Below are positions 16,099-24,106 of a stretch of 27,014 nucleotides of DNA, piece by piece. Origin of the DNA: CAYSEW01 sp964430245 (GTDB taxonomy: Bacteria > Bacteroidota > Bacteroidia > Flavobacteriales_D > Parvicellaceae); NCBI GenBank assembly GCA_964430245.1, contig CAYSEW010000034.1:1-27014 (forward strand), given 5' to 3'. Made by a program: the position numbers and the translations under genes. The notes under the pieces were generated by a model that was given only the letters and a program-made list of their open reading frames with translations, had not been told where the DNA came from and did not search any database. Each line of letters begins with the position of its first letter. Positions within the stretch are counted from its first letter, which is position 1.

Positions 16099-16122
16099 TC
16101 TCAATATCTTAGAGTTTATTTT

Positions 16123-16155
16123 TTGACAAAATTATAAAATGATACCTTTGTTCAA
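16123..16155. promoter_or_regulatory. Interlocked divergent promoters between two glycosyltransferase genes
   Basis: Plus strand: TTG at 16123-16125 and TACCTTTG at 16143-16150 (17-base spacer), with the ATG at 16171. Minus strand: TTG (bases 16155-16153) and TAATTTTG (16134-16127) with an 18-base spacer, with the ATG at 16098. Both fit the Bacteroidota -33/-7 pattern. The two promoters share one 33-bp segment, so polymerase cannot occupy both at once. Confidence 0.6.
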
Positions 16156-16170
16156 CACTTTTGTTTTAAG

Positions 16171-16926
16171 ATGCAAAAAATATCGGCATTAATCCCAACA
16201 TACAATGAAGAGCACAATATTGTTGAAGCCATAGATTCTGTTACTTGGGCTGATGAGGTGATAGTTGTAGATTCATTTAGTACTGACCGAACAATAGAGT
16301 TGGCAAAAGCCAAAGGTGTGAAGGTAATTCAGAGAGAATATCAGTATTCTGCCTCTCAAAAAAATTGGGCTATTCCTCAGGCGAAAAACCAATGGATTTT
16401 ATTAATTGATGCAGATGAAAGGATTTCTGATAAATTAAGAGAAGAGATACAAGATACGCTGCAAAAATCTCATCAAAAAGAGGCCTACTGGATCAAGAGG
16501 CAAAATCATTTTATGGGTAAAAAAGTGAGGTTTTCTGGTTGGCAGGGAGATAAAGTAATTCGCCTTTTTCAAAGGGATAAATGTAAATATGAGGACAAGA
16601 ATGTTCATGCTGAGATTACATGTAAGGGTAGTATTGGATATTTAAATGAAAAATTAATTCATTATACATTCAAGGATGTAGCTCATTATTTGGAGAAATG
16701 GGATAGATATTCTTCTTGGAGTGCAAAAGACCATTTTGATAAAGGACAGCGCCCCAATTTATATCATTTCATTATTAAACCTGCATTTAGATTTTCCAGA
16801 GACTATATAATAAGATTAGGAATATTAGATGGAGTTACAGGATTGATAATTTGCTCTCTATCTAGTATGGGAGTTTTTATGAGGTATTTGAAGCTCAAAC
16901 AGCTAGTTGATAATCAAGAAAAATAA
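16171..16926 (+). CDS. Glycosyltransferase family 2 (LPS-core type)
   Basis: The 251-residue protein is a GT-A glycosyltransferase with MQKISALIPTYNEEHNIVEAIDSV at the start, VDSFSTDRTIELAKAKGVKVI, and the metal/nucleotide-sugar DxD in LLIDADERIS (about residues 87-96). Further on is a C-terminal block like that of WaaE/KdtX-type beta-1,4-glucosyltransferases of LPS core (NHFMGKKVRFSGWQGDKVIRLFQRDKCKYEDKNVHAEI; DRYSSWSAKDHFDKGQRPNLYHFIIKPAFRF). It probably acts at the cytoplasmic face of the inner membrane on LPS. Bacteroidota gene neighbourhoods often pair such genes with other envelope glycosyltransferases. Its stop codon lies 2 bases from the convergent paaC stop. Confidence 0.9.
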   Translation: MQKISALIPTYNEEHNIVEAIDSVTWADEVIVVDSFSTDRTIELAKAKGVKVIQREYQYSASQKNWAIPQAKNQWILLIDADERISDKLREEIQDTLQKSHQKEAYWIKRQNHFMGKKVRFSGWQGDKVIRLFQRDKCKYEDKNVHAEITCKGSIGYLNEKLIHYTFKDVAHYLEKWDRYSSWSAKDHFDKGQRPNLYHFIIKPAFRFSRDYIIRLGILDGVTGLIICSLSSMGVFMRYLKLKQLVDNQEK

Positions 16927-16928
16927 GG

Positions 16929-17684
16929 TTACCATTTTGCATCTGGATATAGCAAATTCAGGTGCTGCATTTCGGCTAATAAATAACCTAGATATTCTGT
17001 GTGAATACCATATTTTCCATAACCAAGAGAGTGTTTAGTAATTGAAGGTATTGACAAACCAGCTAAGGCAAAAACTTCTTTGACTTTTACTTCCCAGTCT
17101 TTTTTTAAGGAGGAGCTCGTGACCCCTAAATTCTTTTTTTCTAGATTTTTTTCTATATCATCAGTTTCAAATAATTCGTCAGTATACATCCATATATTGT
17201 AAAATGCTTCCTGAATTCTTTGACTGCTTTCATCTGTGCCATTACCAAGTCTGATTACCCAATCAGTGCTTCTTTGCAAATGATAGTTGACTTCTTTTAT
17301 AGCTTTAGCAGCAATTCCAGAGATTATAGGGTCCTCTATAGCTACCAACTTTTTATATAGGTAAAAATGATAGACATCCATCAAAAATTGCCTGGCTAAT
17401 ATATAAGCATAATCAATATTTGGTATCTCTGTTAAATGAACACATAAATATTCATGTTCTTTTCTTCTAAAAGCAAGGTCATCTTCAGTAAGACCTCCAC
17501 CTTTAATATCAGCTGCATATTTTAAAAAAGATTCTGCCTGTCCTAATAAGTCTAGTCCTACATTAGTAATAGCAAGATCTTCTTCTAAATGTGGACCTTT
17601 GCTACAATACTCAGCAATACGATGACTTAGTATTAACCCGTTATCCCCTAATCGTAAACAATAAGTGTATAAATCTGTATTCAT
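16929..17684 (-). CDS. paaC: 1,2-phenylacetyl-CoA epoxidase subunit PaaC
   Basis: PaaC is the structural partner of the catalytic PaaA in the multicomponent epoxidase that converts phenylacetyl-CoA to ring-1,2-epoxyphenylacetyl-CoA. The 251-residue protein shows the ferritin-like family wording (YCLRLGDNGLILSHRIAEYC, then LAITNVGLDLLGQAESFLKYAA, then YAYILARQFLMDVYHFYLYKKL, then VNYHLQRSTDWVIRLGNGTDES) and ends at LNLLYPDAKW. PaaC lacks catalytic iron; it stabilises PaaA. It is the last gene of the six-gene minus-strand operon: paaD (Fe-S assembly) and paaE (reductase), which normally follow, are absent here, and a convergent glycosyltransferase gene ends 2 bases away. Those genes must be elsewhere or replaced by other electron donors. 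Confidence 0.95.
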   Translation of the reverse strand: MNTDLYTYCLRLGDNGLILSHRIAEYCSKGPHLEEDLAITNVGLDLLGQAESFLKYAADIKGGGLTEDDLAFRRKEHEYLCVHLTEIPNIDYAYILARQFLMDVYHFYLYKKLVAIEDPIISGIAAKAIKEVNYHLQRSTDWVIRLGNGTDESSQRIQEAFYNIWMYTDELFETDDIEKNLEKKNLGVTSSSLKKDWEVKVKEVFALAGLSIPSITKHSLGYGKYGIHTEYLGYLLAEMQHLNLLYPDAKW

Positions 17685-17690
17685 GGTTGG

Positions 17691-17981
17691 TTAGATGTGT
17701 TTGACTCCATCAGGAATTTTGTAGAAAGTAGGGTGCCTATAGATCTTATCATCTGCAGGGTCAAAGAATGCTTCTGCATCTGTTGATTGGCTAGATATAA
17801 CATCATCTGCTTTGACAATCCATATCCCACAGCCCTCTTGTCTTCTAGTATATAGATCACGTGCTGCTTTCATAGCCATTTCTTTATCATAGGCATGTAA
17901 GCTTCCAACATGTTTATGAGGTTTGCCAGGTTTAGGCTGAACAAATACCTCCCATAGTATGCCTTGGTTATCAGTACTCAT
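17691..17981 (-). CDS. paaB: 1,2-phenylacetyl-CoA epoxidase subunit PaaB
   Basis: This small subunit of the phenylacetyl-CoA epoxidase bridges PaaA-PaaC dimers and is needed for activity. The 96 residues match the family throughout: LWEVFVQPKPGKPHKHVGSLHAYDKEMAMKAARDLYTRRQEGCGIWIVKADDVISS, a fully recognisable block with the characteristic hinge around residues 10-40. The gene begins 1 base after paaA and is followed by paaC after 6 bases, so the three subunits are made together. Length is normal (about 95 residues). Confidence 0.95.
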   Translation of the reverse strand: MSTDNQGILWEVFVQPKPGKPHKHVGSLHAYDKEMAMKAARDLYTRRQEGCGIWIVKADDVISSQSTDAEAFFDPADDKIYRHPTFYKIPDGVKHI

Positions 17982-17982
17982 A

Positions 17983-18924
17983 TTATGCTATTAATGAATT
18001 TTTATTTTGCTTTTTTTCATAAGCCAAAGCTGCTTCTCTCACCCAAGCACCATCATCATGTGCTTTTTTATGATTAGCAAGACGCATTCTATTTCCTGGT
18101 CCATTCCCTTTTACTACATTCCAGAATTCATCCCAATCAATAGGGCTAAAGTCATAATGATTGGTTTTCTTATTCCATTTTAAATTAGAATCAGGAAATG
18201 TAAGCCCAAGGTGTTCTCCTTGATGAATCGTTTTATCAATAAACCTTTGCCTAAGTTCATCGTTGGATTCTCGCTTGATCCTCCATTTTAATGATTGATT
18301 AGAGTGTGCACTTTCAGCGTCATGTGGGCCAAACATCATAATAGAAGGCCACCACCACCTATTTAAGGCATCCTGAACCATTTGTTTTTGTTCTTTTGTT
18401 CCCTGCGCCAGGGTTACCACTATTTCATAGCCTTGTCTCTGATGAAAGCTTTCTTCCTTGCAGATCCTTACCATTGCTCTTGAATAAGGGCCATATGAAG
18501 TTCCTTGTAAGGATACTTGGTTGACAATTGCTGCACCATCTACTAACCATCCAATAGCACCAATGTCAGCCCATGTTAAAGTAGGATAATTGAAAACACT
18601 TGAATATTTAGCAATCCCTTCATGGAGCCAATTTAAAAATTGATCTCTACTTACACCTAATGTTTCTGCAGCACAATATAGATAAAGACCGTGTCCAGCT
18701 TCGTCCTGGATTTTAGCCATTAATATTTTTTTTGCTCTTAAGCTTGGAGCTCTTGTTAGCCAGTTCCCTTCTGGCTGCATTCCAATAACTTCTGAATGTG
18801 CATGCTGAGAGATCTGCCTTACTAGAGATTGCCTGTATTTTTCTGGCATCCAATCTTTAGGCTCTATTTTGATGTCTGCATCAATTTTTTCCTGGAATTC
18901 TTCTAACTTTTTTGGATCTTCCAT
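17983..18924 (-). CDS. paaA: 1,2-phenylacetyl-CoA epoxidase catalytic subunit PaaA
   Basis: PaaA is the di-iron monooxygenase subunit that epoxidises the aromatic ring of phenylacetyl-CoA in the cytoplasm. The 313-residue protein has the ferritin-like four-helix bundle with di-iron ligands readable at E45 (HSEVIG), the EXXH at E75-H78 (IQDEAGHGLYLY), D129 (GWLVDGAAI) and the second pair E158-H161 (KEESFHQRQGYE). The C-terminal DAESAHSNQSLKWRIKRESNDELRQRFID is also typical. All key ligands are present. It begins 1 base after the TDO-like gene and is followed directly by paaB, so catalysis here depends on a shared transcript with the tyrosine genes. Confidence 0.96.
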   Translation of the reverse strand: MEDPKKLEEFQEKIDADIKIEPKDWMPEKYRQSLVRQISQHAHSEVIGMQPEGNWLTRAPSLRAKKILMAKIQDEAGHGLYLYCAAETLGVSRDQFLNWLHEGIAKYSSVFNYPTLTWADIGAIGWLVDGAAIVNQVSLQGTSYGPYSRAMVRICKEESFHQRQGYEIVVTLAQGTKEQKQMVQDALNRWWWPSIMMFGPHDAESAHSNQSLKWRIKRESNDELRQRFIDKTIHQGEHLGLTFPDSNLKWNKKTNHYDFSPIDWDEFWNVVKGNGPGNRMRLANHKKAHDDGAWVREAALAYEKKQNKNSLIA

Positions 18925-18925
18925 A

Positions 18926-19888
18926 TTAATTGATTTTAATCTCGTCTAATTTAGTGAGTATTTTATGATTTTCAAGGTTTTTCACTCCCCAAGTTTCTAA
19001 TTCTGCTTTAGACCATAAATCGGGGAAAAACACTCTTCTTTGATATTGTGGGTGCATGTATTTTTTCCAATCGCTCCCTCCAGTAGCCTGAGCAGATTTT
19101 TTTCCGCTTTCTAAATATTTGCTTGCAGAATTAAAATGTTCCATTACCCAAAGCACATTGACTGTATGGTCATAGTGCCTCATGGAATTAACTAAATTGA
19201 TATTGCTTTTTTCTTTTAATGGAAGATTTTTAAAGGTTGTCCATAGATTTCTGGTGTTATAGTCTTTCATGAACCTTATAAAAGTATCCATGTATTTTTC
19301 TTCAAATAAAGTGATTAGTGGTGTTTTTTTACCTGTTTTATGATCTTTACCTGCAGCTTGCCAATACAAATGTTCGAAAGCATGTTTGAAAGGCGTATTT
19401 CTATTAATGGTTTTTCTAAACCTGAAATCAATCAGGTTGATTAGTTCTGTGCTAGCAAATTCAATCATTCTGTATTGAGCACTTTGAAATCCACTAGCAG
19501 GAGCTAATGTATTTCTAAATTTCATGTATTGGGCGACCTCCATTCCGTCTCCCATAATTTTAAATGATCCAGATAGCAAATCAAAGTATCTGCTTATTCT
19601 ATCGAGTCTTGAGCTAAAAAAGTCTGCTTTAAGATTTTTATGGAAGGCAACTTGTTCTATTTCCCAAAGAATCATTTTAAATAATAATTCATTGACCTGA
19701 TGGTACATAATAAATATTAACTCATCAGGAATATTAGTTCTTTGAGTTTGTAAATTGAGTAATGCATCTGTTTGAATATAATTCCAATAGTTCATTGGTT
19801 TGCTATAAAGCATTCCTTCAAAGTGAGTTTTAGGGTTTTGACCTTCAGCCTCTAGTTTGGCAATTATTTCATTAATTAATTCTTGCAT
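18926..19888 (-). CDS. Tryptophan 2,3-dioxygenase-family heme enzyme (divergent)
   Basis: The 320-residue protein belongs to the TDO fold. Shared signatures are MNYWNYIQTDALLNLQTQR (residues 32-50), DELIFIMYHQVNELLFKMILWEIEQ (55-79) with the active-site His (H63), LAPASGFQSAQYRMIEF (128-144), and, in the heme-ligand region, RHYDHTVN (His 238/241) and ATGGSDWKKYM (268-278), then FFPDLW. Canonical TDO would convert L-tryptophan to N-formylkynurenine. Differences from classical TDO are visible: ATGGSDW in place of GTGGSS, VLWVMEH in place of the R-I-G segment, and a 320-residue length versus about 280-300. Substrate identity is therefore uncertain. The gene sits between hpd (0-base gap) and paaA (1-base gap) in the operon; no other kynurenine-pathway gene is present. 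Confidence 0.85.
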   Translation of the reverse strand: MQELINEIIAKLEAEGQNPKTHFEGMLYSKPMNYWNYIQTDALLNLQTQRTNIPDELIFIMYHQVNELLFKMILWEIEQVAFHKNLKADFFSSRLDRISRYFDLLSGSFKIMGDGMEVAQYMKFRNTLAPASGFQSAQYRMIEFASTELINLIDFRFRKTINRNTPFKHAFEHLYWQAAGKDHKTGKKTPLITLFEEKYMDTFIRFMKDYNTRNLWTTFKNLPLKEKSNINLVNSMRHYDHTVNVLWVMEHFNSASKYLESGKKSAQATGGSDWKKYMHPQYQRRVFFPDLWSKAELETWGVKNLENHKILTKLDEIKIN

Positions 19889-21046
<1,158 letters not shown>

Positions 21047-21056
21047 AGTTAATCTT

Positions 21057-22214
21057 TTAATGTATCCAAGATTTATAATAATTTTTTAATTCTATATTTA
21101 ATGCTTGCTTGGTAATTTTAAGTGGTTTAAAAGTATCTACCATTACCGCTAATTCTTCTGTTTGTTTTTGCCCAATACTTCTTTCATAGGCTCCAGGATG
21201 TGGGCCATGAGGAATCCCTGCGGGGTGAAGAGTAATTTGACCTATTTCAATGTCATTTCTGCTCATAAAATCACCATCTACATAATAAAGCACCTCATCT
21301 GAATCTATATTACTATGATTGTATGGAGCAGGAATTGAATCTGGATGGTAGTCGTATAATCTTGGGCAGAATGAACATATTACAAATGCTGGAGTTTCAA
21401 AAGTCTGATGCACAGGTGGTGGCTGATGAACTCTTCCTGTTATTGGTTCAAAATCGTGAATCGAAAATGCATAAGGGTAGTTGTACCCATCCCATCCTAC
21501 TACATCAAAAGGATGGCTTGCATATTCATAATCATAAAGAATCCCTTCTTTTTTGATTTTAACAATAAAAGTTCCTTTTTCATCAAAGGTTTGTAGGTTT
21601 TCAGGAACTCTCAGGTCTCTTTCACAATATGGAGAATGTTCTAATAATTGACCAAACCAATTCCTGTATCTTTTAGGTGTATATATTGGGTGGCGAGATT
21701 CTATTAAAAAATGTTTATTGTCTTTAGATTCAAAATCAATTTGATAGATCATACCTCTAGGAATGACCAAATAATCACCATATCCAAAATTAATGTTCCC
21801 TAGTTGAGTTTTTAATGTGCCATTACCTTTATGAATAAAGATCACTTCATCAGCATCTACATTTTTATAGAAATAATTTTTCATAGACTCTTCAGGGCTA
21901 GATATCCATAAAGTAACGTCTGAATTAGTGAGAATTGGTTTTCTAGCATTTAAAAAATCTGATTCTGGTTTACAGTCAAAACCTTTAAATGCTCTCATTT
22001 GCATGTTTTTGTCTATTGCAACTTCAGGAGCCACTTTTATAGAGCCGTGAATCTCCTTAACCATTGTAGGAGGGTGAAGATGGTATAATAAAGAAGACAT
22101 TCCATCAAAACCAATGGTTCCAAATAGTTGCTCGTAGTGGATAGAGCCACTTTCTTTTTTAAATACAGTATGTCGTTTATGTGGGATTTTTCCCAGCTTA
22201 TGATATCTTGGCAT
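21057..22214 (-). CDS. hmgA: Homogentisate 1,2-dioxygenase
   Basis: HmgA opens the homogentisate ring to maleylacetoacetate with Fe(II) and O2. The 385-residue protein carries the cupin-type family wording: MPRYHKLGKIPHKRHTVF at the start, DEVIFIHKGNGTLKTQLG, GYGDYLVIPRGMIYQIDF, VVGWDGYNYPYAFSIHDFEPITGRVHQPPPVHQTF, and the iron-site region H300...E307 (NHSNIDSDEVLYY) with HPAGIPHGPHPG (H330, H336). It is about 45-60 residues shorter than proteobacterial HmgA, as is common in this phylum. As the first gene of the operon it is preceded by a 200-base non-coding stretch with promoter-like boxes. Maleylacetoacetate isomerase and fumarylacetoacetase are not in the window. Confidence 0.96.
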   Translation of the reverse strand: MPRYHKLGKIPHKRHTVFKKESGSIHYEQLFGTIGFDGMSSLLYHLHPPTMVKEIHGSIKVAPEVAIDKNMQMRAFKGFDCKPESDFLNARKPILTNSDVTLWISSPEESMKNYFYKNVDADEVIFIHKGNGTLKTQLGNINFGYGDYLVIPRGMIYQIDFESKDNKHFLIESRHPIYTPKRYRNWFGQLLEHSPYCERDLRVPENLQTFDEKGTFIVKIKKEGILYDYEYASHPFDVVGWDGYNYPYAFSIHDFEPITGRVHQPPPVHQTFETPAFVICSFCPRLYDYHPDSIPAPYNHSNIDSDEVLYYVDGDFMSRNDIEIGQITLHPAGIPHGPHPGAYERSIGQKQTEELAVMVDTFKPLKITKQALNIELKNYYKSWIH

Positions 22215-22305
22215 GGTTATAAATTTAAGAAATTAAAAGATAATCGAGCGATTGTTGTGTGTTAGAAGCTACACAAAAGAGGAAACTCACTCAGGATTAC
22301 GTTTT

Positions 22306-22366
22306 ATTAAAACTTTAATTTCAAAAATAATATACTTTATATGATTGACCATTTAATACAAAGATA
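22306..22366 (-). promoter_or_regulatory. Candidate promoter boxes and inverted repeat upstream of hmgA
   Basis: The 202-base gap 22215-22416 is gene-free. On the minus strand two TAnnTTTG-type boxes occur: TATCTTTG (22366-22359) and TATTTTTG (22329-22322). Immediately downstream of the second lies the inverted repeat ATTAAA-AC-TTTAAT (22306-22319), right where the transcript start would fall, so it could be an operator. Neither box has a convincing TTG partner. A weak hairpin with TTGTGT/ACACAA arms lies at 22255-22276. Confidence 0.35.
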
Positions 22367-22416
22367 AGAATAATTGAGAAAGTAAAAAGATTAAAAGCCT
22401 GAACTAGCTTATGTGA

Positions 22417-23424
22417 TTAAAAAGAAGCTTTTATTTTACGCTTTTGATGAATGTTGATGGTTCTGTAACCTCTAGAAGCATTGTTGAATTTTTTGTATAC
22501 TGATAAAGTGGCGAACATATAGCCATCGTTATCACTCTCATCTCCTCTTTGCATCCCGGTTTCAGTATATGTGAAATATTCACCAGCATGGCCATATCTG
22601 TAATCTTCAAATTCAGCTCCTAGGCTTGGGTCAGCCATTAATGCAGCGGTAGGACTAACAGTTGATGCAAGTGCGTCATTGTTGTAATATACGGTGCTTA
22701 CATCATCAATGTAATCTGTAAATGTAAATCGATAGCTAGCTTCAAGCTTTAATCCAGCATTTCCGTTAAATGCTTTTCGTAGACCAAAACCAACTGGGAT
22801 GGCCATGCTGACTCCAGAATATGCTTCAGCACCACCTGGAAGCCCTTGACCTTCTGTTTTAAGAGGTTTTAATTTGTATTTAATTCCATCTGGACCTTGA
22901 CCAACAGGGTCGTAATAAAAACCAGCAACTCCAGTAAACATGTAAATTCCAATACCAATTGGGTTTCTTAGTCCTAAATATCTTCCACCTGGAGAACGAA
23001 GGTTATAGCGATTACCAGTTCTTTCATGTTTAAGGTGTACTTCCATAAATAGACCACCTTCAATAATCATCGATTCAAAATTCAAATTTCGGTTATTTCT
23101 GAAAAATTCAGTAGTAAGCGCATCATCACCAGAAACTTTTGACACACAAATGTTTCCTCTAAATGCAAGCTTACTCATTGCGTAATACATGTAGCTGAAT
23201 TGTCCTACATAGCTGGTTTTCGCAAATTCTAAATCCCATAAAAAACCAGATCCAACCATGTCTCTTCCGCCTAATTCTCCTAAAAAGTTAGAAGCGCCAC
23301 CTCCAAAACTTATCTCATGTCTTTTCCTTCGGAATTCATATCTATTGTAATATCCTTGAGACAATACGTAAATCGGTCCAAATAAAAAGGCAAATGCTAG
23401 AAATATGTTGGCTGTCTTTTTCAC
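22417..23424 (-). CDS. Outer-membrane beta-barrel protein (DUF6089-like)
   Basis: The 335-residue protein has a signal peptide (KKTANIFLAFAFLFGPIYVLSQ, residues 2-23) and then FRRKRHEISFGGGASNFLGELGG, a beginning typical of DUF6089-like proteins of Bacteroidota. Alternating strands follow (YYAMSKLAFRGNICVSKVSG; GIGIYMFTGVAGFYYDPVGQ; LKLEASYRFTFTDYIDDVSTVYYNN), with Gly/Tyr-rich loops that make a barrel of roughly eight to ten strands. Function is unknown. The start is GTG (23424), directly before the KKTA signal peptide. A -7 box (TATATTTG) lies just upstream on this strand at 23452-23445, so it has its own promoter; the downstream hmgA operon is separated by 200 bases. Confidence 0.8.
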   Translation of the reverse strand: MKKTANIFLAFAFLFGPIYVLSQGYYNRYEFRRKRHEISFGGGASNFLGELGGRDMVGSGFLWDLEFAKTSYVGQFSYMYYAMSKLAFRGNICVSKVSGDDALTTEFFRNNRNLNFESMIIEGGLFMEVHLKHERTGNRYNLRSPGGRYLGLRNPIGIGIYMFTGVAGFYYDPVGQGPDGIKYKLKPLKTEGQGLPGGAEAYSGVSMAIPVGFGLRKAFNGNAGLKLEASYRFTFTDYIDDVSTVYYNNDALASTVSPTAALMADPSLGAEFEDYRYGHAGEYFTYTETGMQRGDESDNDGYMFATLSVYKKFNNASRGYRTINIHQKRKIKASF

Positions 23425-23444
23425 AAAAATTATTAACGTAACAA

Positions 23445-23452
23445 CAAATATA
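23445..23452 (-). promoter_or_regulatory. -7 promoter box of the DUF6089-like gene
   Basis: CAAATATA on the plus strand reads TATATTTG on the minus strand, a full TAnnTTTG match 21 bases before the GTG start at 23424. I see no clear TTG at -33. Confidence 0.55.
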
Positions 23453-23497
23453 TAAAAATATAGAGTTTTGTGCTAAAATATTATCAGATATAAATGA

Positions 23498-24028
23498 CTA
23501 TTTAATGAGTTGATGAATAAAATGCCACAAAACTATGCCTGCTGATACGGATACATTGAAAGAATGTTTCGTTCCAAATTGAGGAATTTCAAGGGAATGA
23601 TCACATAGATCGATTACCTCTTGATCTACTCCGTTAACTTCATTGCCAAAAATAAGTAAAACAGGTTCTGAGTTGTAATTTAATAAAGTTAGGTCTATCG
23701 AATTACTGGTTTGTTCTATTGCATAGCATTTATAACCAGTTTCTTTATGTTTAGCAACAACACTTTGGCAGCTTTCAGCATATTCCCAATCAACACTTTC
23801 TGTTGCTCCAAGAGCAGTTTTTCTTATTTCTTTATGAGGAGGTGTTGCGGTAATACCTGTTAGGATGACCTTTTCTACAGCAAATGCATCGCAAGTTCTA
23901 AAGAATGAGCCTACATTATTTAGACTCCTAATATTGTTGAGAACAACTACTACAGGATTTTTCTTTGTTTTTTTGAAATCATCAACAGATAATCTGTTTA
24001 GCTCATTTAATTTCAATTTTCTATTCAT
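23498..24028 (-). CDS. SpoU/TrmH-family RNA 2'-O-methyltransferase
   Basis: This 176-residue SPOUT-class methyltransferase transfers a methyl group from SAM to a ribose 2'-OH in tRNA or rRNA. All three motifs are present: motif 1 VVVVLNNIRSLNNVGSFFRTCDAF (26-49, catalytic Arg R44), motif 2 LLIFGNEVNGVD (124-135) and motif 3 LEIPQFGTKHSFNVSVSAGIVLWH (146-169), which forms the SAM-binding knot. The short length lacks extra RNA-binding domains and fits the TrmH/TrmL-like group; which nucleotide it modifies cannot be told. It is divergent from mutS across a 78-base gap with no clear -7 box on either side. Confidence 0.92.
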   Translation of the reverse strand: MNRKLKLNELNRLSVDDFKKTKKNPVVVVLNNIRSLNNVGSFFRTCDAFAVEKVILTGITATPPHKEIRKTALGATESVDWEYAESCQSVVAKHKETGYKCYAIEQTSNSIDLTLLNYNSEPVLLIFGNEVNGVDQEVIDLCDHSLEIPQFGTKHSFNVSVSAGIVLWHFIHQLIK

Positions 24029-24106
24029 TTTTGAAAATATTTATAATATCAGTGGGTAAAATTAACATCGAATTTTTACATTCGCTATTCATAGTTACCT
24101 AATCAA

